A stretch of 64,000 nt of DNA from assembly GCA_030522415.1 (NCBI GenBank), contig CM060127.1, forward strand, positions 13,550,646 to 13,614,645. The letters run 5' to 3'. Within the stretch, counting starts at the first letter, position 1; the number at the start of each line of letters is the position of its first letter. Under the pieces are notes generated by a model that saw only the letters and a program-made list of their open reading frames with translations, was not told where the DNA came from and made no database searches. The position numbers and the translations under genes are program-made. This document shows, one piece after another, positions 14,117-23,179 of this stretch. The DNA comes from Channallabes apus. Lineage: Eukaryota > Chordata > Actinopteri > Siluriformes > Clariidae.

Positions 14117-17100
14117 AGTCTGGACAGTCTGTTGCGCTGCGGCGTGACATTCGCAGACACCATGGTGGTGGTAGATAAGGAGAGTTCGATGATCGCCGAG
14201 GAGGACTACATGGCCGATGCTAAAACCATCGTCAACGTACAGACTCTTTTCAGGTGCTGGTTATAAACGATGTGTATGAACGATCACCTCTTTACCTCTT
14301 GATGTGGCCAATAAACGTGCCCGGAAATGAATATTTAAGCACATTTGGCTAATATGTGCGACTCATAGATGTGACACCATGACCTGCAGATATCTGGTGT
14401 AATCCCTCTTTAATAATTGAGCAGCGTGCAGGATGTTATTACAGCTCTCAGACAGAAACGTTTTCATCCCGAGAGCTGTGAGCATTTTGGCTTTACCTGC
14501 TTTGCACATCATAATTTCCGCAAAGCAAGTAGGTGTATTAGCTAGCTAAGTAGCCACTAGCTCATATACTGTTTTGTCTGTTGCAGACATGTTATCGGTA
14601 TTTGTCAATATCAACATCGATTATGATATTAATACCGAAATGAGTAACAGTGCCAGGGTTGGAGTCGCACTTGCCTGTTGAGCTTGCATGTTCTCTCTGT
14701 GCGTGGTATGTTTGCAAAACTGGTTGCAATTAACGAAATGTCGTTGCTTACAGCAGTGACCTCTGGTATGAAGTCATAAGGCACTGCAGGCAGGTGAAAA
14801 TAATGAATAAAATGTAAAAACCATGTTCTTTTCAATTATTTGTTGTTTAGCAAAGATTAGCTTTAACTGAATTATTTTGCTATGTCTCAACCGGTGGACG
14901 GTAACTAAGTACCTTTACTTTGTTACTGTACTTCAGTTTCCATGTATCTATATTTTCTTTGAGTAGTTTTTTTTATTGCATGCTTTTTTCACTTTTACTC
15001 CACTACATCGTACAACAAATATCTGTACTTTCTACTTCACTACATGATGTGTGGTTTTTAAAGTGGTAAGATCACATCCTGCTGTCTATTATACGTAATT
15101 TGCCTTCCCTCCATGAAATGTGGAGACAGTCAGTCAGGAAGCATTAATAGACAGACAGAGAGAGAGAGAGAGAGGAGCTAATACAGACTGTGAGCTAAAA
15201 CAGCCTCTGTACTTTTGATTTACTTTTTATAAAATTTGAATGTAAGTACTTGTGAGTACTTTTACACAAGGCCGGACAGTACTCAGAGGGCTAAGGCACT
15301 GAGTTACTGATTGGAAGATCGGCGGTTCGATCCCCAGTTACATCAGGTTGCCGCTTTTGGGCTCTTGAGCAAGGCCCTTAACCCTATCTGCTCCAGGGGC
15401 TGCTGTATCATGGCTGACCCTGCGCTCTGACCCCAGTTACGCTGGGATATGCAAAGAAAATTTTTTACTGTGCTGCAATGTATATGTGACAAATAAAGGC
15501 TTAACTTGAGACCTTCCACTTTTACTTAAGTAATATTTTACAGAGGAAATATCTATTTTTACCCAAGTAAAGGATTTGTGTACGTTGCCCTTCTCTATGA
15601 ATAAAAAGGAGAAATAATGTAGGTAATTGGTAATTGGTCTAGAAATAGGGAGAAAACTGTATTTGGGTCACCTGGATGTCTGGAGGCACACTGCGTGACT
15701 ATATATCCAAAGCTTCAAATTTAAAATGCATCTAAATTCTAAGACACATAGTACATAGCAACAGTTGCTAAGCAGTGTAGAGGGCTTGAGGTTTTTTTTC
15801 CTTCCTTTTTTTGGCTAACCAGTGTTTTACTAGACATTTAAGTAACCTAAGTAAATGATTTGTTTTACCCTATAGGCTTTTCCCAGCTCTCAGCATAATC
15901 ACAGAACTCACGCACCCAGCCAACATGCGCTTTATGCAGTTCAGAGTGAAAGACCACTACTCACTCGCCCTCTCCAAACTGGAGAAGGTTAGTCTCGTCT
16001 CACCAATCCCCGCTACAGCTGTCTGAACTTAAAGCCTCAACATCATGCCATACTAGTAGTGTTTTGGCAAGCGCTGTAAGCTAACCGGGGTGTGATTTGT
16101 GTCCCCTGCTCTGCAGAAGGAGCGAGAGCATGGCTCCAACCTGGTCTTCATGTTCCGCTTGCCCTTCGCTGCGGGGAAGGTGTTCAGTGTCAGCATGCTG
16201 GACACGCTGCTGTATCAGGTAACAGGCGAGCTGGTAATCCACACTCACGTGTTCATGTGATGAGCTCAGAGCAGAAAGTGATATACACTGGATAATGAAG
16301 TGTTCTCTGTCGTTTGTTATGTGTGTGTAAGTCCTTTGTGAAGGACTACATGATCTCCATCACCAGATTACTGCTGGGATTGGACTCCATGCCTGGCTCA
16401 GGCTTCCTGTGTGCAGTGAGTGTTGACATTAGCACAATCATCATCATCATCGTCATAATGGTCACAATAATTAAAATAATGATGACTACGATAACCATTA
16501 TAAGGACTATGATGACAATTATGCCAATGATAACTGTTATTGTAATTAGTATAAGTTATAATGCCTATGATGGTAATTATGACTGTGATGGTCACCATTA
16601 GGACTATGGTGATGGTTATGATTATAATGATGATGAGGATGATAATAACTATGATGATAACAATAAATATGATTATAATAATGAATAGGATGACTATATT
16701 AAAGATAATGGATATGATGACTATGATTATAATGACGGTGATGATCACAATAATGAGAATGATGATGGAGAGTAGGGCTGTGATGATAACTATGATTATA
16801 AAGATAATGGATATGATGAGTGATTACAATGATAATGACTGTATAATATGATGACTGGATATAATGACAAGGATGACGATAATGACATTTATGAAGATAT
16901 CATCGTCACAGTTAGGACGATGATGGCAATCATTATAATGATTATGATGTTCAGAATAATGATGATGACTATGATTATAATGACTAATAATCATAATAGT
17001 GACTGTGGAGATGACTGATATCATAATGACTATGACAAGTCATGTTAATTCTGCTAATGGCTGTGACAGTTATAACTTTGATGATAAGGATAAAGACTGT

Positions 17101-18297
17101 GATGATGACTTTGAATATAATGACAATGATAATGGCAACAATCCGTATAATGGATATGACTACAATCATAATGATGACTATATTTATAATAACTATGATG
17201 ATGATAATGACAATGAGGAGGACTGTGATTCTGAGAACTATGATAAAGACTATAATGAAGATAATGGATATGATAATTTATTATAGTGACTATGTTATGC
17301 CATGTTATAATGACTCATAATCACAATAATGACTATGAAGATGACTAATATTATAATGACTGTGATGGTCATGTTCATCCTGCTAATGACTATAACAGTA
17401 ACGATTATGATGGCTGTAATTATAATGATTATGGTGATGACGATAATGACTGTGATGATGATAATGATATCTGCTCTTAGATGAAAATCACAGAGGAGGA
17501 CTTGTGGATCCGCACTTATGGCCGGTTGTACCAGAAGCTCTGCTCCTCCACAGGAGACATTCCCATCGGCATCTACCGCACGGAGGCTCATAAACTCCCC
17601 GTGTCTGAGGTGCACAAACCTGCAGCAACACACAAAACCACACCACAATCCGGCACAACATGATGTCAAGATAGTCACAATTATGTTCTACTTCAGTTTA
17701 TGTATTTTATTTAATATCCCAGCATTCAGAAAGCACTAACACAAATACCAATGATATTTACTCAGTTGACAAATATGGGGAAACCAGTCTATATGTAAAT
17801 ATTACCCTTGATTTTGGTTCTATTTAAAAAAAACTATCATGTATGGCTTTTCAACATATGTACTGTATACTATAAGAGTAAATCTTTTTGCGATCTTTCA
17901 AATTTCTTTGATTCACTGAGACCTGTGCTTCCTGCTCCTCAGTCTCAAGTGTCCATCACAGTGGAGGACTACGAGGACACGCGGGAGCTGCGGGAGCCTC
18001 TGCTCTACCGCACTGGTCCTCATCGCAACTCCACCTCATCTGAGCCACCCTCCTCTTCCTCCACATCCTCCCACACCATGGATCACCCCCTGCTGAGAAG
18101 GAAGAGCATGCAGTGGGCACGGCGGCTGAGCCGGAAAAGCGGACGCGGGTCCAGCGGTGCCAAGGGAGCGGGTAGTGCTGCCGAGAGGATCACACAGCAG
18201 AGACTCAGCCTGTTCCGTCGCTCTGAGAGGCAGGAGCTCAACGCACTGGTCCGAACACGCATGAAGCACCTAGGACTGTCGCCAACAGGATTCAGTA

Positions 18298-18381
<84 letters not shown>

Positions 18382-19328
18382 AAATAGGATTTCCTAAGAG
18401 TTTGTTGTTGTAAAAATGACATAATGTGACTGTTCAGGCCTTTTTCCTTTCTCAAAAGCTGGGTTATGTCTGATGTTTGTGCTCTATACTCAAATGATAC
18501 AGCCAAAAGTATGTAGACACCTGATAAAATGGTCACTCATTTGCTACTGAGGCTCCACTTTCTGCTAGATTTTTTGCAGCTGTGAGGATTTCTGTCCATT
18601 TAGATAGAAGAGCATGATGAGGCCTCCAAATGGCGCAGTGATAAAATGCTCGCCCTATCATTAGGAGATCGCGAATTCGATTCCCAGGTGATGCTGTAAT
18701 CTTTCGCAGCCGGAGGTTTACAGAGAGCTAATTGGCCGAGATCCCTCACAGGGGCGGGATGAGAGGTACTTAGTGCTCCAATTCAATCAGGGGTGTCTTC
18801 CGCTCACGCAAGCGTAAGGAGCGGATAGCGGTGTCCTCCGAGTGTGTTACGCCGCCCCCCACGGTGCGTGAGTGAGCAGTTCGAAAAGATGCGGTCAGCT
18901 GGCGTCACGTGGTTCAGTGGAAACACGCGATAGTCTTTGACCCTCCCGACTAAGTGGGAGTAGTAGCCTTAATGTGAGAGCCCCCTATTGACAGAAAGGA
19001 ATTGGACACGACTAAATTAAAAAAAAAAAATTAAAAAGAGGTGATGCTCTTGGGATAAAGTCGGTGCTCTATTTCGGGTTTCAGTTCAGAGGCGATGTCA
19101 TGCTGGAACAGGTTTTGGCTTTTTAGTTCCATTAAAGAGATACAAAAACATTCCATACATAACCTCATATGGGTGTGGCGAACAGATGTCCATACTTTTG
19201 GCTGTAAAGTGTACATTATTTGTGTTTTGAATCCCTTGACATTTTCCTTCACTATATGACCAAGTTAGGGCATTATGGGATTTCAGAAGCGTGCTCTCTT
19301 TTTCTGTCCTGTTTAAGTATTAATGGTG

Positions 19329-19361
<33 letters not shown>

Positions 19362-19833
19362 ACTCCATTTTTATGCTGTCTGGTGTAAGATGGAATGACT
19401 GATCAAGGAAACAGACTCTCCTACATCCTCATCAACCCCTCACCTGACACGCGGCTTGAGCTTCACGATGTCGTGTGAGTATACGAAAGCGGCGTCATAA
19501 ATATGACAAATCATTAATAAATAAATTCATTAAAATTATTGACGGCACAGTGGTTAGCACTGCCGCCTAGCACCTTCAGGCTCTGGGTTTGATTCTTACA
19601 TGTGCACTGAAATTGCCTCGGTTTCCTCCCAGATTGGGCTAATTAGCATTTCCAAAACCAATGTGTGGGGGGGGGAAATGCATGACATAATCTTGTATTT
19701 ATTCTGCAGGTATCTGATCAGACCTGATCCTCTGTCTCTGGTGCCTAACCAGGGAAGCGGTCGGAAGCCCTGCGTCTGCAAATCGGACACAGATCGCCAC
19801 CGCTTCAACACGCAGGACAGCACTCACCTCTGA
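679..19833 (+). CDS. kcnt2: Slo2 sodium-activated potassium channel, kcnt2-like (3' 15 exons of gene)
   Basis: Cytoplasmic part of a Slo2 (Slack/Slick) potassium channel of the plasma membrane, which opens with intracellular sodium and chloride. Fifteen exons (679-787, 4940-5092, 6570-6820, 8079-8430, 8548-8653, 8810-8982, 13919-13990, 14119-14253, 15876-15987, 16117-16218, 16332-16415, 17481-17609, 17943-18294, 19390-19474, 19710-19833) join in one frame to 779 residues plus a stop. Every junction is GT-AG and every phase agrees. Landmarks in order: the end of RCK1 ([11 protein letters not shown]), the linker ending in [21 protein letters not shown], the Cys/His segment [15 protein letters not shown]2 ([29 protein letters not shown]), [16 protein letters not shown], and the terminal STHL. 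The S1-S6 exons lie outside the window. From remembered sequence it resembles KCNT2 more than KCNT1 ([25 protein letters not shown]). The family is certain; the paralogue is about 0.6. Confidence 0.93.
1075..1450 (-). repeat. diverged LINE 3' end with (TAA)n tail
   Basis: A (taa)n run at 1079-1111 is followed by cattttatttatatatgtga, the usual form of a reversed fish LINE tail. It has no coding capacity. Class assignment is tentative. Confidence 0.35.
1669..1830. repeat. diverged interspersed repeat (SINE-like)
   Basis: It contains ggtttgggcattggctagga and caaaccagggtcttccgcat, a diverged form of a repeat common in fish introns. The related piece ttttacaccggatgctctca lies at 62556-62575. Confidence 0.35.
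1895..2150 (-). repeat. L2-type LINE 3'UTR fragment, old
   Basis: In reverse it matches the 3' end of the LINE at 28033-30852, including ttaacaatggacattgtcac, aaaaactccctgagacaaca and aggaagaaaccttgagaagg. More diverged than the other copies. Confidence 0.55.
2851..3062. mobile_element. Tc1/mariner-like MITE
   Basis: The ends are inverted: tacactgatcagccgtaaca at the left, and a right end whose reverse complement begins tacaccgatcagctataata. It is about 212 bp with no coding capacity, inside a channel intron. Confidence 0.6.
3840..4470 (-). pseudogene. Tc1-like transposase relic
   Basis: On the minus strand it reads as a broken Tc1-type transposase: a segment like [20 protein letters not shown] (the first catalytic Asp region), then LWRQC and [11 protein letters not shown], separated by stops. 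A tandem duplication of a gtgataacctggtcattcag unit lies at 3960-4013. Related to the relic at 42420-42634 and 43919-44170. Confidence 0.6.
4507..4523 (+). repeat. poly-G run
   Basis: Uninterrupted G homopolymer of about 17 nt in a channel intron. Its length may be unstable or misassembled. Confidence 0.8.
4940..5092 (+). CDS. kcnt2: kcnt2-like exon B
   Basis: Acceptor gttccacag. It encodes [20 protein letters not shown] and [20 protein letters not shown] and ends AA before gtgagc. Residues 38-87 of the visible protein. The antisense open frame across it is a shadow. Confidence 0.92.
6130..6440 (+). repeat. diverged tRNA-derived SINE
   Basis: It retains pieces of the SINE family seen intact at 42996-43350: gtctgtgtgcatggagtttg, gtgtaggctaattggtgttt, and ggccactgcgactttataca with a gatggatgga tail. 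Intronic. Confidence 0.5.
6570..6820 (+). CDS. kcnt2: kcnt2-like exon C
   Basis: Acceptor attgacag. It encodes [37 protein letters not shown] and [11 protein letters not shown], then G before gtcagt. The segment between ENSAF and IYHGL ([15 protein letters not shown]) is divergent, as expected for a surface loop. Confidence 0.92.
7840..8040 (-). repeat. mariner-type terminal fragment
   Basis: The reverse complement contains actttctaccttgatggtat, also present at 48355-48374 at the end of the mariner relic. It lies immediately before the exon D acceptor. Confidence 0.45.
8079..8430 (+). CDS. kcnt2: kcnt2-like exon D (RCK1-RCK2 linker, acidic)
   Basis: Acceptor catcctgcag. It begins [16 protein letters not shown] and carries the family anchors [11 protein letters not shown] and [11 protein letters not shown] Gly/Glu-rich tail with a run of nine Glu follows, encoded by a purine stretch near 8355-8382. 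The donor is gtgagt. The linker is longer and more acidic than I recall for mammalian KCNT1 or KCNT2. Confidence 0.9.
8548..8653 (+). CDS. kcnt2: kcnt2-like exon E (Cys/His linker)
   Basis: Acceptor tttggagcag, donor gtgaga. It encodes [20 protein letters not shown] followed by [15 protein letters not shown]. This is the conserved Cys/His segment that precedes RCK2 in Slo2 channels. Confidence 0.92.
8810..8982 (+). CDS. kcnt2: kcnt2-like exon F (RCK2 start)
   Basis: Acceptor atgtcccag. It encodes [40 protein letters not shown] and [17 protein letters not shown], and ends AT before gtgagt. It forms the first strand and helix of RCK2. Confidence 0.93.
9420..9930. repeat. possible non-autonomous DNA element
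   Basis: It contains gggtgttttcacattagggc and ttccgcgaactgagccggga, phrases typical of high-copy fish DNA elements. Boundaries and superfamily are unclear. Confidence 0.25.
10486..11361 (-). repeat. 5'-truncated L2-type LINE (3'UTR only)
   Basis: The reverse complement matches the 3'UTR of the LINE at 28033-30852 from just after its stop codon to its gaattgaatt tail (for example gcgcttttaacaattatcat, ctcaacagggaacccatcct, gtcccccagatctgctcctt). It has no coding part. It lies in the intron between exons F and G. Confidence 0.85.
12992..13321 (+). mobile_element. tRNA-derived SINE (family A)
   Basis: The head gtagtggttagcactgtcgc resembles a tRNA A box, and ggttcaatttcc is a degraded B box. 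The body is typical of fish SINEs (gggtttcctcccacattcca, gggataggctccaggcccac) and the tail is gatgagtgatgagtgg. Same family as 42996-43350. Confidence 0.75.
13919..13990 (+). CDS. kcnt2: kcnt2-like exon G (RCK2)
   Basis: Acceptor gttatcag. It encodes [20 protein letters not shown] and SID, and ends AA before gtaaga. ICWFPMV and GSIDN are family signatures. The residues at its start occupy the site reported to coordinate sodium in Slo2.2 (see findings). Confidence 0.92.
14073..14112 (+). repeat. (TG)n at an acceptor site
   Basis: Dinucleotide tract ending at the cgcag acceptor of exon H, where it replaces the usual polypyrimidine stretch. Confidence 0.85.
14119..14253 (+). CDS. kcnt2: kcnt2-like exon H (RCK2)
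   Basis: The acceptor gtgcgcag lies directly after a (TG)n tract. It encodes [20 protein letters not shown] and [18 protein letters not shown], then AG before gtgctg. It is the most conserved block of RCK2. Confidence 0.94.
14890..15596 (+). mobile_element. non-autonomous DNA element interrupted by a SINE
   Basis: The left part (gtaactaagtacctttactt) and right part (cacttttacttaagtaatat, acccaagtaaagg) belong to a fish repeat with rows of acttaagta. A second partial copy in reverse is at 25690-25866. A tRNA-like SINE sits inside at about 15270-15509. Confidence 0.5.
15270..15509 (+). mobile_element. tRNA-derived SINE (family C)
   Basis: A-box-like gggctaaggcactgag and a clean B box ggttcgatccc at 15324-15334. 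A body with ctcttgagcaaggcccttaa and a tail tgtgacaaataaaggctt follow. It is a polymerase III type SINE, not a tRNA gene: there is no cloverleaf beyond the head. Confidence 0.65.
15876..15987 (+). CDS. kcnt2: kcnt2-like exon I (RCK2)
   Basis: Acceptor accctatag, donor gttagt. It encodes [37 protein letters not shown], matching Slo2 RCK2. Confidence 0.94.
16117..16218 (+). CDS. kcnt2: kcnt2-like exon J
   Basis: Acceptor gctctgcag, donor gtaaca. Exactly 34 codons: [34 protein letters not shown]. Confidence 0.94.
16332..16415 (+). CDS. kcnt2: kcnt2-like exon K
   Basis: Acceptor gtgtgtaag, donor gtgagt. 28 codons: [28 protein letters not shown]. An array of ATG-like repeats starts about 15 nt downstream. 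Confidence 0.93.
16430..17480. repeat. degenerate ATG/ATR-rich array in the channel intron
   Basis: About 1.05 kb made almost entirely of units such as tgatgactatgattataa and ataatgactgtgatg, filling nearly the whole intron between exons K and L. Codon-like periodicity gives long spurious open frames of Met/Ile/Asp/His on both strands. Confidence 0.85.
17481..17609 (+). CDS. kcnt2: kcnt2-like exon L
   Basis: Acceptor tgctcttag, donor gtgcac (a weak match). 43 codons: [39 protein letters not shown]. The first Met is internal, not a start. Confidence 0.92.
17943..18294 (+). CDS. kcnt2: kcnt2-like exon M (basic C-terminal segment)
   Basis: Acceptor gctcctcag. It encodes [13 protein letters not shown], a Ser-rich insert, [38 protein letters not shown] and [12 protein letters not shown], then A before gtaagc. 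A long (GT)n array begins at the donor. Basic residues followed by Ser/Thr suggest kinase sites (inference). Confidence 0.93.
18301..18379 (+). repeat. (GT)n microsatellite at a splice donor
   Basis: About 39 uninterrupted GT units starting 6 nt after the exon M boundary (A|gtaagc). Confidence 0.95.
18486..19214. mobile_element. Tc1/mariner-like MITE split by a SINE
   Basis: The left end carries acagccaaaagtatgtagac and the right end gtccatacttttggctgtaa, inverted copies of one another. This is a widespread fish MITE pattern. A poly-A-tailed SINE (18621-19036) is inserted in it. Confidence 0.65.
18621..19036 (+). mobile_element. tRNA-derived SINE with poly-A tail (family B)
   Basis: The head tggcgcagtgataaaatgct resembles an A box and gaattcgattccc a B box. 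The body holds gagagctaattggccgagat, cgaaaagatgcggtcagctg and attggacacgactaaatt, then A(n). Intronic, sense orientation. Confidence 0.7.
19390..19474 (+). CDS. kcnt2: kcnt2-like exon N
   Basis: Acceptor tggtgtaag, donor gtgagt. It encodes [28 protein letters not shown]. It lacks the extra segment that some KCNT1 proteins carry before this block, as remembered. Confidence 0.88.
19544..19680 (+). repeat. truncated family A SINE
   Basis: The head ggcacagtggttagcactgc and gggtttgattcttac (B box), plus a short body to the G-run at 19669-19675. It lies in the last intron, 30 nt upstream of the exon O acceptor. Confidence 0.6.
19710..19833 (+). CDS. kcnt2: kcnt2-like terminal coding exon O
   Basis: Acceptor attctgcag. 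It encodes [20 protein letters not shown] and a diverged end [12 protein letters not shown], with stop TGA at 19831-19833. The last four residues STHL fit a class I PDZ ligand (S/T-x-hydrophobic), where mammalian Slo2 proteins end ETQL. Confidence 0.92.
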
Positions 19834-20800
19834 ACACACACCAGCATAAGTACACAGCAGCTTGGACGTGTGTATGTGTGTATGTGTATACAAGAGAGAG
19901 AGAGAGAGAGAGAGAACAAGGACCAAGAGACCGGAGAAGACTGGCCTGTGAACTGAAATTGTTTCTAGTCAGTTGTTCTTTTCTATCCAGATGGATAATG
20001 CATGGACCAGAAACGTTTTATTTATGCATTGTTTTTAGTTTAGTTTTTTTCTTGTTTTTTGGAAGCCGAGGCCACGTAAGTGCATTTAAACGCAAGTCCA
20101 TAATTTGTATTAGTCTACGTGCATGTGAATGTATGTTCAATAGCCAACACTGCCAATCCATTCTGGACTGCCAAAGGAACAACTTTGCCAAATGTCTGTT
20201 AAAGGAGAAACAAAACTCCTCTGACGTTGTCTCATGAGTGCCCGTCACATCCCTTATGTCCTTTTTTCATTTCTTTTTCCTTCTATACCCAGTGACAGGG
20301 ATATCATACGTTTTAAAAGCATTTGAATATGGGTTGGCTTGTTCGGCTCCCTGTGGCGTTTGAGCGCGGTCCAGCAGCACAGCAGGGACACAGAAGCTCA
20401 TTACACAGGCAAAGAATCAAATAAGTGAACTTTATTCCACTCTCTGTCTGTTAGGTTCTTCTCAAACGAGACTGTTGAAACTTCTACATCTGTAATTAAT
20501 TCAGTTTCTTTATACTTCAGATCATTTTTGTCTTCACTGTGTTGTGATGTTAACCTTCGATAAGGATTGTGTATTTAGCTCTTTAGTTAACTTTTTAACC
20601 CTGTTGCTTAACCATCGTTTTTGCCCCCTGTCACCCGAGTGTGTTGTTGTTGGCATGCCCAGAGAAGAGCCTGCATGCCAGAATCACCATATACCCAGAC
20701 TGCGCTGTGCTCCTGCTGGCGTCAGGCTACAGCTGCTTTTATTCACTGCCATTCACACACAAAGGCATTATATACGGAATAAAAAATATATATATATAAA
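19834..20800 (+). other. kcnt2: kcnt2-like 3'UTR, probable
   Basis: Sequence downstream of the stop with no coding signature. The first clear polyadenylation hexamer AATAAA is at 20778-20783, which would give a 3'UTR of about 0.95 kb. It contains a short (GA)n at 19890-19914. The end point is inferred. Confidence 0.5.
20778..20783 (+). promoter_or_regulatory. candidate polyA signal AATAAA
   Basis: Perfect AATAAA hexamer about 945 nt after the channel stop codon, followed by an AT-rich stretch. It is the nearest clear candidate for transcript end. Confidence 0.45.
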
Positions 20801-20955
20801 AAAAACACAAAATCACTGCCTTTTATGAGTCTTATTGTGAAATGAATAACTACTGATGAAAGACCACATGAGTCACTATAGCTGGAACTGAATCAGAAGG
20901 GTCTTCTGCTTTAACCCCATACTACTGGTCTGTGTAGAACTGCATAACACAATAC

Positions 20956-21930
20956 CCACTCTGACCACACGCACTCACTGCACAGACTCCTCTGGACTCT
21001 TACCATGCCACAGGTTTTCCTCTCTGACCACGCCCTTTTGCTCCCTTAGTCTGTTTTCTGTGCCCCTTCAATCCCACAGTCTCTTTTGGGCCCTATTAAC
21101 TCCCATAGACTCTGACCACGCCCATTCACTCCCATAGACTCTGACCACGCCCATTCACTCCCATAGGCTCTGACCACGCCCATTCACTCCCATAGACTCT
21201 GACCACGCCCATTAACTCCCATAGACTCTGACCGCGCCCATTCACTCCCATAGACTCTGACCACGCCCATTCACTCCCATAGACTCTGACCACGCCCATT
21301 AACTCCCATAGACTCTGACCACACCTACTAACTCACGTAGACTCTGACCACGCCCATTAACTCACGTAGACTCTGACCACGCCCCTTAACTCACATAGAC
21401 TCTGACCACGCCCATTAACTCCCATAGACTCTGACCACGCCCATTACCTCCCATAGACTCTGACCACACCTACTAACTCACGTAGACTCTGACCACGCCC
21501 ATTAACTCACGTAGACTCTGACCACGCCCCTTAACTCACATAGACTCTGACCACGCCCATTAACTCCCATAGACTCTGACCACGCCCATTACCTCCCATA
21601 GACTCATATTACTCCCACAGATTGTGACCATGCCCATTCACTTCCCATACTCTGACCATGTCCTTTCACTCCCACAGTCTGTTTTGGTACCCATTCACTC
21701 TCTCAGACTCTGACCACACCCATCCACTTCCCAGACTACCAAGCTCATGCACTTTCACAAACTCTGACCACACTCATTCACTCTCACAGACCCTGACCAC
21801 ACCCATTCACTCTCACAGACTCTAACCACACCCATTCACTCTCACAGACCCTGACCACACCCATTCACTCTCACAGACCCTGACCACACCCATTCACTCC
21901 TTGACCCTGACCACAGTCTTCTGAATCTGC
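20956..21930 (+). repeat. 29-bp minisatellite with 145-bp higher-order unit
   Basis: Tandem 29-nt units of the form tgaccacgcccattcactcc + catagactc. The homogeneous core is about 21100-21605. Units at 21316-21460 and 21461-21605 are, as read, identical 145-nt blocks (five 29-mers). The flanks are degenerate. Confidence 0.92.
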
Positions 21931-22700
21931 TATCTCTTACCACATCAATCCACTAATTAAAAAAAAAAAAGCAACTGGTGAGATCTTATGCACATGGCAC
22001 ATATAACCAGCTAGTGTTTTTTAAAGTTATTATTAAAATGATATATTTATTACAAATCTAGAAACATTTGTAAACATTACAAGCTACACTTTAATCAGTT
22101 TCTTTACACTGTAATGTATGGATACAAAATTAATACTCTCTAGTCTTATTGTACTACTGTAAGACATGGGTTTAAATCACTCCTCTGAAAAAATGAGCAT
22201 TAAGCAACCTTAAAGATTAAAACAGAAGTCTAGCCCCATTGGCAGACCACCACTAAACAATAATTATAGAAATTTCACTACAGTTCAAGGGAAGCTCTAG
22301 ATGAAATGAGAATGGGCTTCATTTTTTCAGGATTAAAAAAAAAATTCTGTTTGCTTTTCTTGATTCCACGCCTACAGTTTGTATCTTTGTAAGGCCGTCA
22401 CACTCTTTTAGCCTATGAATACAAATAGATGCATTTACACCGATTGATCAAGTGCTTCATCCAGCAAACACCGGAGATGACTCATCATCACCCCACCGCT
22501 AATGGCACTCCAGATAATGCTTTCAAGCACTATTATTTACAATTTGTCACAGATGCAATATTTCATTTTCTCTCTGTTTTGACCTAATGTGATGCAGAAA
22601 TTTTTTTTAAGGGATTTCATATGCTAGGTCACAGTCAATTTATTCCGTCTACTGCAGGATGAAGACAGCCTGTTCCAGCACAGGTCTGTATCTAAAATAA
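21931..22700. other. intergenic, no gene seen
   Basis: AT-rich sequence with short A-runs. I see no coding, RNA or repeat signature. Confidence 0.5.
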
Positions 22701-22704
22701 ATAC

Positions 22705-23140
22705 AGTACTGTGCAAAAAGTCTTTATCCCCCCTTCCTAATTTTTTCATATTTTGCTTCCAAAGAGCCAGACTTTTTTAACGTCTTGACAGTGTTGACGA
22801 ACATTTCTCCAGGCTTCCTGAAGGACTTTTCTGGCTCTGATTTTTGGCAAGCTTTTGTCTCTCATTATTTTTAGTCCAGTCCCTGTACCCGAGCAGTTTC
22901 AGTTGAATAGTTCTATTTCTTAAGCCACACAATGACCTATGAATCATTCAAGCACCAAAACATCAAACTTAAGGCATGATCCAGTGAGAAACAGGTGCAG
23001 ATGATCAGGCTGGTGATTAGTATACTGCTGATGCTGAATGCTGAGTCATTGAAACAGACGAGAGGGGAAATGTGGTTGCTGCTGAGGGTGGTACATTTTA
23101 CATATTTAGTATGAAGAAATGAGGGATGACTCACAGTACT
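22705..23140. mobile_element. internally deleted Tc1-like relic (second family)
   Basis: It starts cagtactgtgcaaaaagtct, a Tc1-type end, and closes near ctcacagtactgtataacct. The interior is non-coding. A similar right end, gacttttgcacagtattgta, lies at 61350-61369. Confidence 0.45.
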
Positions 23141-23179
23141 GTATAACCTATACTATATATATATATATATATATATATA

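Noticed and set aside
15324..15334. Perfect tRNA B box suggesting a tRNA gene
   Set aside because: No cloverleaf can be completed around it; the body and tail are those of a SINE. The same applies at 43305-43322.
16314..17678. Several 60-127-codon open frames rich in Met/Ile/Asp/His on both strands
   Set aside because: They are products of the ATG-like tandem array; composition is repetitive on both strands. The only real coding here is exon L (17481-17609) on +.
20956..21930. Regular 29-nt repeat resembling a CRISPR array
   Set aside because: Units are directly adjacent with no unique spacers, in a vertebrate intergenic region. It is a minisatellite.
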